From an uncultured Eggerthellaceae bacterium (GTDB lineage Bacteria > Actinomycetota > Coriobacteriia > Coriobacteriales > Eggerthellaceae): a DNA stretch of 53,433 bases. Each line of letters starts with the position of its first letter. Position 1 is the stretch's first letter. Positions 17,489-27,532 of this stretch are shown here, in pieces. The notes under the pieces are model-generated. The model searched no databases and was not told the origin of the DNA. It saw only the letters and a list, made by a program, of their open reading frames with translations. The translations under genes were made by a program, and so were the position numbers. The stretch covers positions 1 through 53,433 of the forward strand of contig CANQRF010000010.1 in NCBI GenBank assembly GCA_947626195.1. The letters run 5' to 3'.

Positions 17489-18628
17489 ATGAAAGCTTCG
17501 GTGATACTGCCGGTCTATAACGTGGAAGGCACGCTCGAGCGGGCGCTTGAATCCGTCTGCGCGCAGACACTTGAGGACATCGAGATCATCGCCGTGAACG
17601 ACGGATCCACTGACGCTTCGCCGGAAATCCTCGCCCGTGCAGCCGAGCGCGACGAGCGCATCCGTATTGTCACCCAAGAAAATGCCGGCTACGGCGCGGC
17701 CTGCAACCGCGGACTGTCGGAAGCGCAGGGCGAATGGATCGCCATCGTGGAGCCCGACGACTGGGTGGAGCCGCATATGTTGCAGGCGCTGTGCAAGGCG
17801 GCAGAGGAGTTCGAGGATGCGGCACCTGCATCGGAAGAAAGGGCAGAAAGAGCGTCTCAGGGGGCATCGCCGGCAGAAACGCCAAACAGATTTCGCGTGG
17901 ATGTGGTGAAAGCAGCCTATTTCGAAGAGCATCCGACGTTTTCCGCCTTTTGCCCCTACAAAGGCCGCGTGAAAACCGCTCACCAGCCATTCACCATCGC
18001 CGACGAGGGAGCCGATCGCCTCTTGCGCCACCACCCCGCCATCTGGTCGGCGATCTACCGTCGGGAGTTTCTCGAGGAAAACGACATCCGTTTCGTGGAG
18101 GCGCCGGGGGCCGGATGGACGGACAATCCCTTTCTCTACGACACGCTCCTTCGCGCACAGACGATCGTCTACCGCGACGAGGCGTTCTATCACTATCGCA
18201 TCGAGACACCCGAACACGCGGCGGCCTTTTTCGGGAAAACCGCCGCCGTTCCCCTCACACGTTTCCTCGAAATGGATGATCGGCTGCGCGCTCTTCTTCC
18301 CGTTGCCCCAAAGGGGGTGCGCGGCGGACATACCAAGCGCGGCGTGAACTACCTGTGCCTCGCCGCCGAAAACGGTGGACTTGACGACGAAAAAGCTGCC
18401 GAGCTTGCGGCTCAGGTGATCGATCGGCTGAATGCGGACGAGGTGTTCGCCGAGCCGGAGCTCTCTCCTACGCGAAAAAGGATTTTCGCCACGCTTGCGG
18501 GCATCGAGACTCCTTCGCCCCGACGAGGCGCCGCCGCCTCATCGCTCAAGGCGCAAACAGCCCAGGCGATCGCCAACGTGAGAGCAAACGGCCTGGGAAA
18601 ATTCATTCGCATCATGCGTGAGCGCTAG
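17489..18628 (+). CDS. Family-2 glycosyltransferase
   Basis: A 379-residue GT-A transferase. SVILPVYNVEGT, VNDGSTDAS, AGYGAACNRGL and VEPDDWVE resemble the transferase at 9377-10528, including the 'WSAIYRREFLEEN' segment and the variant acidic metal site. The two are probably paralogues adding similar sugars. A short Ala/Glu-rich insert lies at about 110-130. It ends converging on the GlfT-like gene, which overlaps it by four bases at the 3' ends. Confidence 0.88.
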   Translation: MKASVILPVYNVEGTLERALESVCAQTLEDIEIIAVNDGSTDASPEILARAAERDERIRIVTQENAGYGAACNRGLSEAQGEWIAIVEPDDWVEPHMLQALCKAAEEFEDAAPASEERAERASQGASPAETPNRFRVDVVKAAYFEEHPTFSAFCPYKGRVKTAHQPFTIADEGADRLLRHHPAIWSAIYRREFLEENDIRFVEAPGAGWTDNPFLYDTLLRAQTIVYRDEAFYHYRIETPEHAAAFFGKTAAVPLTRFLEMDDRLRALLPVAPKGVRGGHTKRGVNYLCLAAENGGLDDEKAAELAAQVIDRLNADEVFAEPELSPTRKRIFATLAGIETPSPRRGAAASSLKAQTAQAIANVRANGLGKFIRIMRER

Positions 18629-19575
18629 TCCGAAGAAAGCGGCGGCATCGGCTGCCATGCTTTATCGTGGATGATACGGCGCGCCTCGCGCCAGCCCTCA
18701 AACAGCCGCTTTGCTCCGCTGCGGAAGCTCTTCCGGTCGACGGCGATGAGCCGGACGAATTCCTTCGCAAAGCTCGCGAGCGTGCCGAGAGCGAAAAGCG
18801 GCGGCAGATAGTCGCCGTGCATTTTCAGATAGTGCGCCATGTGGCCGCGATTGCGCATGATACAGAAGCGCGTCATGTCGGAGGTGGAGTTGAGCTGGCG
18901 CTTTGCCGCCATCTCCCATGCGGGCACCTCGCGACAGCGCTGCAAGACCACATCCTTCACCACGACGACGTCGGTCATCTTGCTCGCCAAATAGCCGTAA
19001 ATGCAATCGTCCCAATAAAGGAAGAAGCGATAGTCGGGCAGGCCGATGCGCTCTACCACGCGCCTGCTGAAAAGCCCGCCCTCGAAGCAGAGCGCATTGG
19101 CTTTCTTATAACCGGCATCGCCGAGATGAGCCGAGGCAAATGGGTTGTAGATGCCGAGCTTCGCCCAGAACCGATATTGCCAATAGAAAGGCCCACCGTC
19201 AGCGTCGAGGCGGCTCCCCTGCACGGCGTCATAGCGCTCAGCCCACACGCCGAGTTTCTCGAGCGCATCCGGCATCACCGACACATCGTCGTCCATGAGC
19301 CAAAACCACTCGGCGCCGAGGTCGAAAGCACGTTTCACACCCGCCGAAAATCCTCCCGCGCCGCCAAGATTCTCCTCTTGCGGAGCGTAGACGAGCTCAC
19401 ACGTTTCCCACGCACCGCGCTGCTCTTTCCATGTTTGCGCCGCGCTCTCACAGATCAAACGCGTTTCGTCAGAATTCTCGTTATCTACCACGACGACGCG
19501 CCACGGCACCACGCTCAGCTGCCCGATGGAGTTCAGAAGGCCGCGAAGCAGCTCCTGCCGCCGGAAGGTCACCAC
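18625..19575 (-). CDS. GlfT2/rhamnosyl-type family-2 glycosyltransferase, start unclear
   Basis: The open frame has the features of bifunctional galactofuranosyl- or rhamnosyltransferase-like GT2 enzymes: VVVDNENSD, the NLGGAGGFSAGV loop, the metal site MDDDV, and the acceptor segment YWDDCIYGYL. It ends PMPPLSSD. The first codons of the annotated frame (GTG GTG at 19575) would cut the first beta-strand and lack a ribosome site. The same frame continues upstream to about 19695 with no ATG, GTG or TTG, and reads NRFENVAIVVVTF. An ATA at 19623-19621, nine bases after GAAGGG, would give the expected N-terminus. Either a rare start or a small sequence change is involved. Gene identity is solid; the start is not. 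Confidence 0.8.
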   Translation of the reverse strand: MVTFRRQELLRGLLNSIGQLSVVPWRVVVVDNENSDETRLICESAAQTWKEQRGAWETCELVYAPQEENLGGAGGFSAGVKRAFDLGAEWFWLMDDDVSVMPDALEKLGVWAERYDAVQGSRLDADGGPFYWQYRFWAKLGIYNPFASAHLGDAGYKKANALCFEGGLFSRRVVERIGLPDYRFFLYWDDCIYGYLASKMTDVVVVKDVVLQRCREVPAWEMAAKRQLNSTSDMTRFCIMRNRGHMAHYLKMHGDYLPPLFALGTLASFAKEFVRLIAVDRKSFRSGAKRLFEGWREARRIIHDKAWQPMPPLSSD

Positions 19576-19741
19576 GACGATGGCGACGTTCTCGAACCGA
19601 TTATGTGCAGCACCCGTTGTTATCGCATGCTTCCCTTCATCTGAGACAGCGCTAGCGCCAGCCTTGCGTTTTGCTCTGTGCGAACGATGTATCCATTATC
19701 GCAGATACCCACCTCGCCGAGCGGCCTCACAGCCGAAACGC

Positions 19742-19747
19742 TATAAT
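19742..19747 (+). promoter_or_regulatory. -10 box for the sugar-1-phosphate transferase gene
   Basis: A perfect TATAAT lies 47 bases before the ATG at 19795. Transcription would start near 19755, which rules out the upstream GTG at 19750 as start codon. Confidence 0.45.
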
Positions 19748-19794
19748 ACGTGCGAAGCCCTTCGGGGACGATGTTGTCAAACGACGGAGATGGG

Positions 19795-20901
19795 ATGAAT
19801 TGGCTTGAGTGTTGCTTAGTGCTGATTGTTGCCGCAGCAACCACCATCGCAACAACCCCGCTCGCGCATCATATCGCTTGCTCTTTCGATGCGATCGACT
19901 ATCCGTCGAGTCGGCGGGTGAACACCCACCCCATCCCGCGCATGGGCGGCATCGCCATGTTCCTCGGCATGGTGGCAAGCATCGTATTCATCCTGATAGG
20001 CGTCCATTTTTGGGGATTCAGCAACCCCTTCCGCAACTACTTGGGATACCATATCAACTATCCCCTTTTGGCCTGCGGTCTCGTCGTGATGTTCGGCACG
20101 GGCGTGGTGGATGACATACGGAATCTGCACCCTCTCACGAAGTTTTTCTGGCAGATCGTTGCGGCGTGCCTTATGGCGGCCTCGGGGCTTTTGCTCACGA
20201 ACATCCAGAACCCCTTCGATGCTGGCGGATTCATCAACTTCGGCTTCTTCGCCTATCCGATCACCGTGTTCTACCTTGTCGCCTTCGCCAACATCATCAA
20301 CTTAATCGACGGCCTTGATGGCTTGGCGTCGGGCATCACCGCAATATCCACGGCGGCGATTTTCGTGTTCGCTGTGTTCGCCTCGCGCTTCGAGGCGGCC
20401 ATGCTCGCAATCATCCTCATCGGCGTGTGCGTCGGCTTTCTGAAATCGAATTTCTATCCGGCGAAGATCTTCATGGGAGATTCAGGGTCTTTGCTCTTAG
20501 GTTCAAGCCTCGGCGTGATCTCGCTTTTCGCCGTCGCGCGCTCAACGCTGTTCATTTCGCTGCTCGTGCCGATCCTCGCCGCCGGCGTACCGATCATCGA
20601 TACCTTCGCGACCATCGTGCGGCGCAAACGCGCCCACCAGTCGATCGGACAGGCGGACAAGGGGCATTTGCACCACCGCTTGCTGCGATCGGGCTATTCA
20701 CAGCGCACGACCGTGCTCATCATGTGGGCGTGGACGGCGGTGCTTTCGATATGCGCCATCATCCTCGCCGAATCAGACGGCATCATGCGCCTTCTGGCGA
20801 TCATCATCGCCGCCGTCGTCACCGCGTTCATCGTCTTCCATTTCCATCTGCTCGAGCCCGCATTACGCCACCACTTCAACCCCCGCGAACCCAAGAAATA
20901 G
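19795..20901 (+). CDS. Polyprenyl-phosphate GlcNAc/hexosamine-1-phosphate transferase (WecA/TagO type)
   Basis: A 368-residue multispanning membrane enzyme with about 11 hydrophobic segments. Family motifs in order are PRMGGIAMFLG, VVDDIRNL (Mg-binding aspartates), NLIDGLDGLASG, FMGDSGSLLLG and the cytoplasmic GHLHHRLL. It transfers a sugar-1-phosphate from a UDP-sugar to undecaprenyl phosphate, starting lipid-linked polymer synthesis. This supports the whole locus as one envelope-glycan pathway. MraY is unlikely because the histidine motif is of WecA/TagO form and no mur genes are near. ATG 19795 follows GGAGATGGG. The stop directly abuts the dnaE stop on the other strand. Confidence 0.9.
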   Translation: MNWLECCLVLIVAAATTIATTPLAHHIACSFDAIDYPSSRRVNTHPIPRMGGIAMFLGMVASIVFILIGVHFWGFSNPFRNYLGYHINYPLLACGLVVMFGTGVVDDIRNLHPLTKFFWQIVAACLMAASGLLLTNIQNPFDAGGFINFGFFAYPITVFYLVAFANIINLIDGLDGLASGITAISTAAIFVFAVFASRFEAAMLAIILIGVCVGFLKSNFYPAKIFMGDSGSLLLGSSLGVISLFAVARSTLFISLLVPILAAGVPIIDTFATIVRRKRAHQSIGQADKGHLHHRLLRSGYSQRTTVLIMWAWTAVLSICAIILAESDGIMRLLAIIIAAVVTAFIVFHFHLLEPALRHHFNPREPKK

Positions 20902-23900
20902 CTATGCGGCAATTACGCAATCACCAAATAAAACGGTGAGTTCTCTGCGCATTTGCTCGGAGGTGGCGTCAACCTGAATCGGCAGCTCGGCGCGGAACTT
21001 CCTCCCATCGGTCTGCCGAACGAGCAGCACCACCCCGTCGTTTCCCGGATACGCCTGCAGAATCGCGTTGAGACGCGCCGAATGCATCTGGTCGAACGAG
21101 TTCGACGGCACGAGGATCTCAAGATGCGTCGGCCTCCGTTCCTGACGTCCATCGAGGACGAGCGGCTCGGCTTCGCGCACGATGATCTGGCTCCGCCGAT
21201 CGCCATAATCGAACGAGCCCTTGATCTTCAGGATCGCATCCTCCTTGATGATGTCGCTCATGTCATCGAAGCCGAAGCACACGCACTCCACGCTTCCGGT
21301 TGTGTCTTCCAACATGAAGGTCGCCATGCGCTTGTTCGTCTTCGTGAAGCGCGTCGTAACGCCCGACACGAGGCCGACAAATGTCGCGCTCTTGATGTCG
21401 CGCTGAAGTTCGTTGAGCATCCCCATGCTATAGCGCGAGATTTTTGCGATCAGGTCTTCGTAGGGGCGCAGCGGATGGTCGGACACGTAGATCTTCAAGA
21501 TGTCCTTCTCGAACATGAGCAGCGTATGCTTGTCCCACTCGACGCCATCTGGTTCGGGGGCGCTGAGATCGAAGCCCGCATCCGCAGAATCGGTGAACAT
21601 GTCGAAAATGGAGAACTGACCGGCGTCCTTGTCCTTTTGATGCTTCGCCGCGTCCTCAAGCAACGAGGTGTCGTTGATGAAATGCATGAGCTGCTTGCGC
21701 GTGTAGCCCGTGGAGTCGAACGCGCCGCCCTTGATGAGTGCTTCGAGGGTCTTGCGGTTGTAGACCTTCGCATCCACGCGGTCGACGAAATCGTGGAGCG
21801 ATTTGAACGCGCCGTTGCGTTCGCGCTCGGCGATGATCTCCTCGGCCACCTGCGTGCCGATGCCGCGCACGCCAACGAGGCCGAAGCGTATCCCCTCGTC
21901 AACGGGGGTAAATTCCACGTCGGAGGCGTTGATGTCAGGCGGCAGCACGGGCGTGCCGTTATGGTTGCAGCTCGCGATGTATTTGATGAGCTCGTCGGTT
22001 TTGCCCATATATGATGAGAGCACGGCCGCCATGAACTCATTCGGATAGTGCGCCTTCAAATAGGCGGTTCGCATGACGAGGATCGCATAGGCGGCCGAGT
22101 GGCTCTTGTTGAAGGCGTACTTCGCGAACTTCTCGGCATCGTCCCAGATGCGCTTCGCGATGTCGAGCGAGAAGCCGTTCTCCACCGCGCCCTTGTTCCA
22201 ATCTTGCTGAAGGCCGCGCATCACGTCGATGTTCTTCTTGCCCATCGCCTTGCGGAGCTTGTCTGCCTTGCCCGCCGAGAAGCCGCTCATCACCATGGAG
22301 ATCTGCATGATCTGCTCTTGGTAGACCATGGTGCCGTAGGTTTCCTCGAGGATCGGGCGCAGGCGATCGTCGTAGTAATGGATGGCAGACGAGCCGTTCG
22401 CCACCTTGATGTAGTCCTCCACCATGCCCGACTCGAGTGGGCCGGGGCGGTTGAGCGCGATGGAGGCCACAATGTCGGAGAAGCGCCGCGGAGGAAGCCG
22501 CTTGAAGAGGCTCACGTAAAGCGCGCCCTCCACTTGAAACAGGCCGTCCATATTGCCCGAGCGCATGAGCTCGAAGGACGCCTCGTCGTCGATGGGGATC
22601 TCCTCCGGTTTGAGGTCGATACCATAGCGCTTTTTGATGTTTCGGCAAGCACGGGAGAGCACACTCAAGGTGCGCAGGCCGAGGAAGTCCATCTTGAGGA
22701 GGCCGAGGTCGGGCGTGTAGTGCCCGTCGTATTGCGTGATGATGCCGCCCTCTTTGGTGTCGCGCTTCAGCGGCACGTGGTCGCTCATCGGGTCGCGACA
22801 GATGATCGTCGCGCACGCATGAACGCCCTCGCCTCGCACGTTTCCCTCGATCGAACGGGCGGCGTCGAGGATCTCCTTGGCGCTCGCGTCCGTTTCGTAG
22901 GCTTTTTTGAGGTCGGGGTTTTTCTCGATCGCCGAATCGATGGTGATGTTCAGCTCGTTGCCGATCATCTTCGAGATGCGATCGCCCTCGCCGTAGCTGT
23001 AGTCGAGCACGCGCGCGGCGTCGCGCACGGCGTTCTTCGCCTTCAGCGTGCCGAAGGTGATCACGCCCGAAACGTGGTCTTCGCCGTACACCTCTTTGAT
23101 GTGGTTGATCACCTCGTCGCGCCGTTCGTCCTCGAAGTCGACGTCAATATCGGGCATCTCCACGCGCTCGGGCGAGAGGAAGCGTTCGAAGAGCAGGCCG
23201 TTGGCCAGCGGATCGAGGTCGGTGATCTCGAGCGCGTAGGAGACGATGGAACCGGCGGCGCTGCCGCGGCCCGGACCCACACAGATGCCCTGCGAGCGCG
23301 CCCATTCGATGTATTCCTGCACGATGAGGAAATAGGCCGGGAAACCCTGCTGTACGATGACGCTCATCTCGTAATCGGCACGCTCCTGTACTTCAGACGG
23401 CACCGGCGTGCCATAGCGCTTTTCGAGACCCGCGTTCACGCGCTTGCGGAAATAGCTTTCCTCCGTCTCCCCTTCGGGCAGCGGGAAGCGCGGCAAAATG
23501 GAATCGTGTTCGAGCGTGACGTCGCATTTTTCGGCGATCTCGATGGTCGCGTCGCAGGCTTCGGGGAAATCGCGCAGGGCCTCGCGCATCTCCTCTTCGG
23601 TCTTCATATAGAACTCGTCGTTCGGGAAGCGCATGCGGTCGGTGTCGTTGACCTTCGATTGCGTGCCGATGCAGAGGATTATGTCTTGCGAGGGCGCGTC
23701 CTCGCGGCGCAGATAGTGGAAGTCGTTCGTCGCAACGGTTTTCAAGCCCGCCATCTGCGCGATTTGCGTGAGCTGGCGGTTGAGCTCGGTCTGCGTGATG
23801 CCGCCATCGGTGGTGAGCCCCTGATTTTGCAACTCGATATAGAAGTCGCCTTCATCGAAGCACGATGCGAGCTTTTTCGCCCAGATCAGCGCGTCATCGA

Positions 23901-24363
23901 AACGACGCTCGTCAAGCAGGCGCGGGATGATGCCCGCAACGCACGCTGAGGTGCCGATGAGCCCCTTGCCGTATTTCTGGAGCATGGCAAAAGTGGTGCG
24001 AGGCTTGTAATAGAAATTCTCGACGTGTGATTCTGAGACGAGCTTCACGAGGTTGTGGTAGCCCTCGTTCGTCTTCGCCAAAAGGAGCATGTGATAGAGC
24101 CGCGGCTTCATGTCGCGGCGCAGCTCATCGTCGTCGGTGAAGTAGATCTCGCAACCGAAGATCGGCTTCACGGTCTCGCCGTTTTCGCCCTTGATTTTCT
24201 CGCACGCCTCCGAGAGCTCGGGCACGCCGCTCATCACGCCGTGGTCGGTGATAGCAATGGCGGGCATACCCAGCTCGAGCGCACGCCTCACCATATCGGG
24301 GATGTGCGTGGCGCCATCGAGAAGAGAATACTCCGTGTGGTTATGAAGGTGGACGAATCCCAT
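20902..24363 (-). CDS. dnaE: DNA polymerase III alpha subunit
   Basis: A 1153-residue replicative polymerase of normal DnaE length. It starts with the PHP domain (VHLHNHTEYSLLDGA and AITDHGVMSG). The palm aspartates lie in MPDIDVDFEDERR at about 400, after the glycine-rich GPGRGSAAGS. Helix-hairpin-helix features lie in the middle, and an OB-fold with KTNKRMATFMLED sits near the C-terminus. It catalyses chromosomal DNA synthesis. The gene stands alone, converging on the polysaccharide locus with no gap. It is single-copy core material and a good taxonomic marker. Confidence 0.96.
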   Translation of the reverse strand: MGFVHLHNHTEYSLLDGATHIPDMVRRALELGMPAIAITDHGVMSGVPELSEACEKIKGENGETVKPIFGCEIYFTDDDELRRDMKPRLYHMLLLAKTNEGYHNLVKLVSESHVENFYYKPRTTFAMLQKYGKGLIGTSACVAGIIPRLLDERRFDDALIWAKKLASCFDEGDFYIELQNQGLTTDGGITQTELNRQLTQIAQMAGLKTVATNDFHYLRREDAPSQDIILCIGTQSKVNDTDRMRFPNDEFYMKTEEEMREALRDFPEACDATIEIAEKCDVTLEHDSILPRFPLPEGETEESYFRKRVNAGLEKRYGTPVPSEVQERADYEMSVIVQQGFPAYFLIVQEYIEWARSQGICVGPGRGSAAGSIVSYALEITDLDPLANGLLFERFLSPERVEMPDIDVDFEDERRDEVINHIKEVYGEDHVSGVITFGTLKAKNAVRDAARVLDYSYGEGDRISKMIGNELNITIDSAIEKNPDLKKAYETDASAKEILDAARSIEGNVRGEGVHACATIICRDPMSDHVPLKRDTKEGGIITQYDGHYTPDLGLLKMDFLGLRTLSVLSRACRNIKKRYGIDLKPEEIPIDDEASFELMRSGNMDGLFQVEGALYVSLFKRLPPRRFSDIVASIALNRPGPLESGMVEDYIKVANGSSAIHYYDDRLRPILEETYGTMVYQEQIMQISMVMSGFSAGKADKLRKAMGKKNIDVMRGLQQDWNKGAVENGFSLDIAKRIWDDAEKFAKYAFNKSHSAAYAILVMRTAYLKAHYPNEFMAAVLSSYMGKTDELIKYIASCNHNGTPVLPPDINASDVEFTPVDEGIRFGLVGVRGIGTQVAEEIIAERERNGAFKSLHDFVDRVDAKVYNRKTLEALIKGGAFDSTGYTRKQLMHFINDTSLLEDAAKHQKDKDAGQFSIFDMFTDSADAGFDLSAPEPDGVEWDKHTLLMFEKDILKIYVSDHPLRPYEDLIAKISRYSMGMLNELQRDIKSATFVGLVSGVTTRFTKTNKRMATFMLEDTTGSVECVCFGFDDMSDIIKEDAILKIKGSFDYGDRRSQIIVREAEPLVLDGRQERRPTHLEILVPSNSFDQMHSARLNAILQAYPGNDGVVLLVRQTDGRKFRAELPIQVDATSEQMRRELTVLFGDCVIAA

Positions 24364-24598
24364 ATCTTGTGCCTCTTGCTCGTGTGTGAAACCATAGCTT
24401 GTTGTTCATGCGTCTCTTTGACGCTGTTTTTACCCCAAGCATCATAGCAGCTCTCGCGCCGCTCCGTCACCGAACAAACTGTGGTTTTCTTCCACTGTTC
24501 GCGAAACAATACAATGTTTCTTTGCGACGGAAGGTTCAAGCTCCGGCTCGCAGTGCTGAAGCCGGAACCCCCTTTCCATTCACTGCGCTCCCCCTCGC

Positions 24599-24675
24599 TA
24601 ACGGAAGCGAAGTATGATTCACTTCCGTAAAAATATCCCTAACGAAAGCGTACTTCTTTTCACTTCCGTTATAAT
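24599..24675 (+). promoter_or_regulatory. Two tandem operator-like dyads overlapping a -10 box
   Basis: TAACGGAAG...CTTCCGT (24599-24628) is followed exactly 41 bp later by TAACGAAAG...CTTCCGTTA (24640-24671). The sequence TTCACTTCCGT occurs identically in both. A perfect TATAAT (24670-24675) overlaps the second right arm. Spacing of four helical turns suggests cooperative repressor binding on a rightward promoter. Confidence 0.5.
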
Positions 24676-24755
24676 CGTCCGTACTTCGTCTGTGATTATC
24701 CGCACCGAACAAGTCTGGGCTTGAGGGGCCTCATAAAGCTCTCACGACGCGCTCT

Positions 24756-24920
24756 TTGTCCCGCCCGTTGAATTCCCCTCGCACTTGCGAATATGGCATC
24801 CTCCGCCCCATAAGAAACGCCAGAAGAGGGGTTTTCTATCAGGCGGACGACATCATCGATGTTCTCGAAGACATCGCGAGCATGAGCGGCATCCGCCGCA
24901 TCCTCGCCCAAAACGCTTAG
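24756..24920 (+). pseudogene. Possible gene remnant downstream of the dyad promoter
   Basis: A 54-codon open frame (possible TTG starts at 24756 or 24768) ends QNA at TAG 24918-24920. It contains a protein-like, Asp/Ile-rich segment (VFYQADDIIDVLEDIASM, then SGIRRI). It has no good ribosome site and no recognised family. It is either a small unknown protein or the tail of a lost gene once driven by the promoter at 24670. Confidence 0.28.
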
Positions 24921-24993
24921 GCTTCGAAACTGCCGTCTCTCAAGAAGCTTATCGGCAAGACGACCACACTGGTTTTCGTCTGTGCGTTCAGAC

Positions 24994-25506
24994 TTATTGT
25001 TGGGCAATGTAGGATGAGGCCTTCGGTGGTGTTTTTCCGCCTTTAACTTCGTGGTAATAGGCATAGGTCATCGGCTTTTCGGAAAGCAAACGCTCCGCCT
25101 CTTCCACCTCACCGACAAAGATGATGTGCGTTCCCACATCGAGCTGATTTACCACGCGCGCGGAAAGCCGTGCCACAACCTGCTCGGCGACATAGGGATG
25201 TTCGGCTGCATCGAATAGCGTCTTGTAGTTCTCGAATTTATCGCGATCTTTGCTCGAATAGAAGCCGAACGTGCCGATCTGAAGCATCGGGGCCGTCTCG
25301 GCGAGCACAGCGGCAGTGAACCGGCCGCTCTTCTGTATGGCGGCCGTGGTCGCGTTCTCCTTGTTGAGCGTCACCGAGACCTGGAGAGGATCATTGGTCA
25401 CTTGCTGAAGCGTGTTCACCACGCAGCCAACGTTCTTGTCGCCATCTTTCGAGCCGATAAGGTAGAGCCCATAGGTGAGAGAAAATAGCGCCGTTTCATC
25501 GACCAT
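24994..25506 (-). CDS. Flavin reductase-like FMN-binding protein
   Basis: A 170-residue protein of the flavin reductase (split-barrel FMN-binding) family. LFSLTYGLYLIGS, VNTLQQVTNDPLQVSVTLNKEN and VGEVEEAERL are the usual strands. Such domains reduce FMN with NAD(P)H or serve as the N-terminal part of anaerobic rubredoxin and flavodiiron-type proteins used against oxygen or peroxide. Here it stands alone. ATG 25506 is preceded by AAAGGA at good spacing; the 14 upstream in-frame codons fall in the leader. Substrate is unknown. Confidence 0.85.
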   Translation of the reverse strand: MVDETALFSLTYGLYLIGSKDGDKNVGCVVNTLQQVTNDPLQVSVTLNKENATTAAIQKSGRFTAAVLAETAPMLQIGTFGFYSSKDRDKFENYKTLFDAAEHPYVAEQVVARLSARVVNQLDVGTHIIFVGEVEEAERLLSEKPMTYAYYHEVKGGKTPPKASSYIAQQ

Positions 25507-25574
25507 GTTAAGATTCCTTTCTCGCATGTTTTGCCTATAGTAATGCAAGCGACGCGATTATGAGCATGATGACA

Positions 25575-25622
25575 TAAAAATACGAGGTGCCCGATCGAAC
25601 GACCAAACACCTCGTTTTTTTG
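25575..25622 (-). terminator. Terminator of the ATP synthase operon
   Basis: Arms CGAGGTG (25583-25589) and CACCTCG (25608-25614) pair perfectly. On the minus strand they are followed by TATTTTTATG, and on the plus strand by eight T's. It can therefore stop transcription from atpC, and possibly from both sides. Confidence 0.8.
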
Positions 25623-25655
25623 TCTTTTAGGTTCGCCAGAATGGCGGAACTATAA

Positions 25656-26083
25656 TTACGTAGTTGCCAAGTGCGCTAACTGGTACTCGTTCCACTGAAG
25701 CTGCGCTTGGAGCATTCCCAGCTCGGTTTTCGCTTGCTCGTCCTCAGCATTGCTCCGCTCTTGGATTTGCTGCTTGAGCTCTTCGTTCGCTGCGCGGATT
25801 CCCGCTTCATCGATTTCCTCAACCGGCGTACCAAAGCGCGCGAGCACCGTGAGCTGGTCATTGAAGACCTGCGAGCCTCCGTCATAGACCAAAAAATCGC
25901 GCTTCTCGCTGCCGTTGGCATCCATCCAAAGCGACACAACGCCCGTCTTATGCGTCGTCACAAACATTTCGTGCCCGGGGAGCACGCCGTAGCTGCCCTC
26001 CATTCCCGGCACATGGGCATACGCCGCCTCGCCAGCAAAAAGCTCGCGTTGCGGCGTGACTACTTTACAGAACAAACCAGCCA

Positions 26084-26084
<1 letters not shown>
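25656..26084 (-). CDS. atpC: ATP synthase epsilon subunit
   Basis: A 142-residue F1 subunit. An N-terminal beta-sandwich (CKVVTPQRELFAGEA, then VPGMEGSYGVLPGHE) precedes a helical hairpin that can brake ATP hydrolysis. Last gene of the atp operon; its ATG shares one base with the atpD stop (TAATG). Confidence 0.93.

Positions 26085-27532
<1,448 letters not shown>

Larger units (their letters stand above)
24364..24993. other. Spacer with tandem dyads, a -10 box and a gene remnant
   Basis: This 630-base spacer lies between dnaE and the flavin reductase gene. It holds the dnaE promoter region (TATGAT at 24446-24441 on the minus strand is a weak -10), two 41-bp-spaced operator-like dyads, a TATAAT at 24670-24675 and a short coding-like stretch (24756-24920). 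I see no complete gene. Confidence 0.55.

Noticed and set aside
22048-23949. 633-codon plus-strand frame inside dnaE
   Set aside because: Antisense of a core gene with canonical motifs; composition is typical of a shadow frame.
24696-25064. 122-codon minus-strand frame after dnaE
   Set aside because: No ribosome site, no domain; the plus-strand reading of part of it looks more protein-like and it overlaps the start of the next real gene's 3' end.
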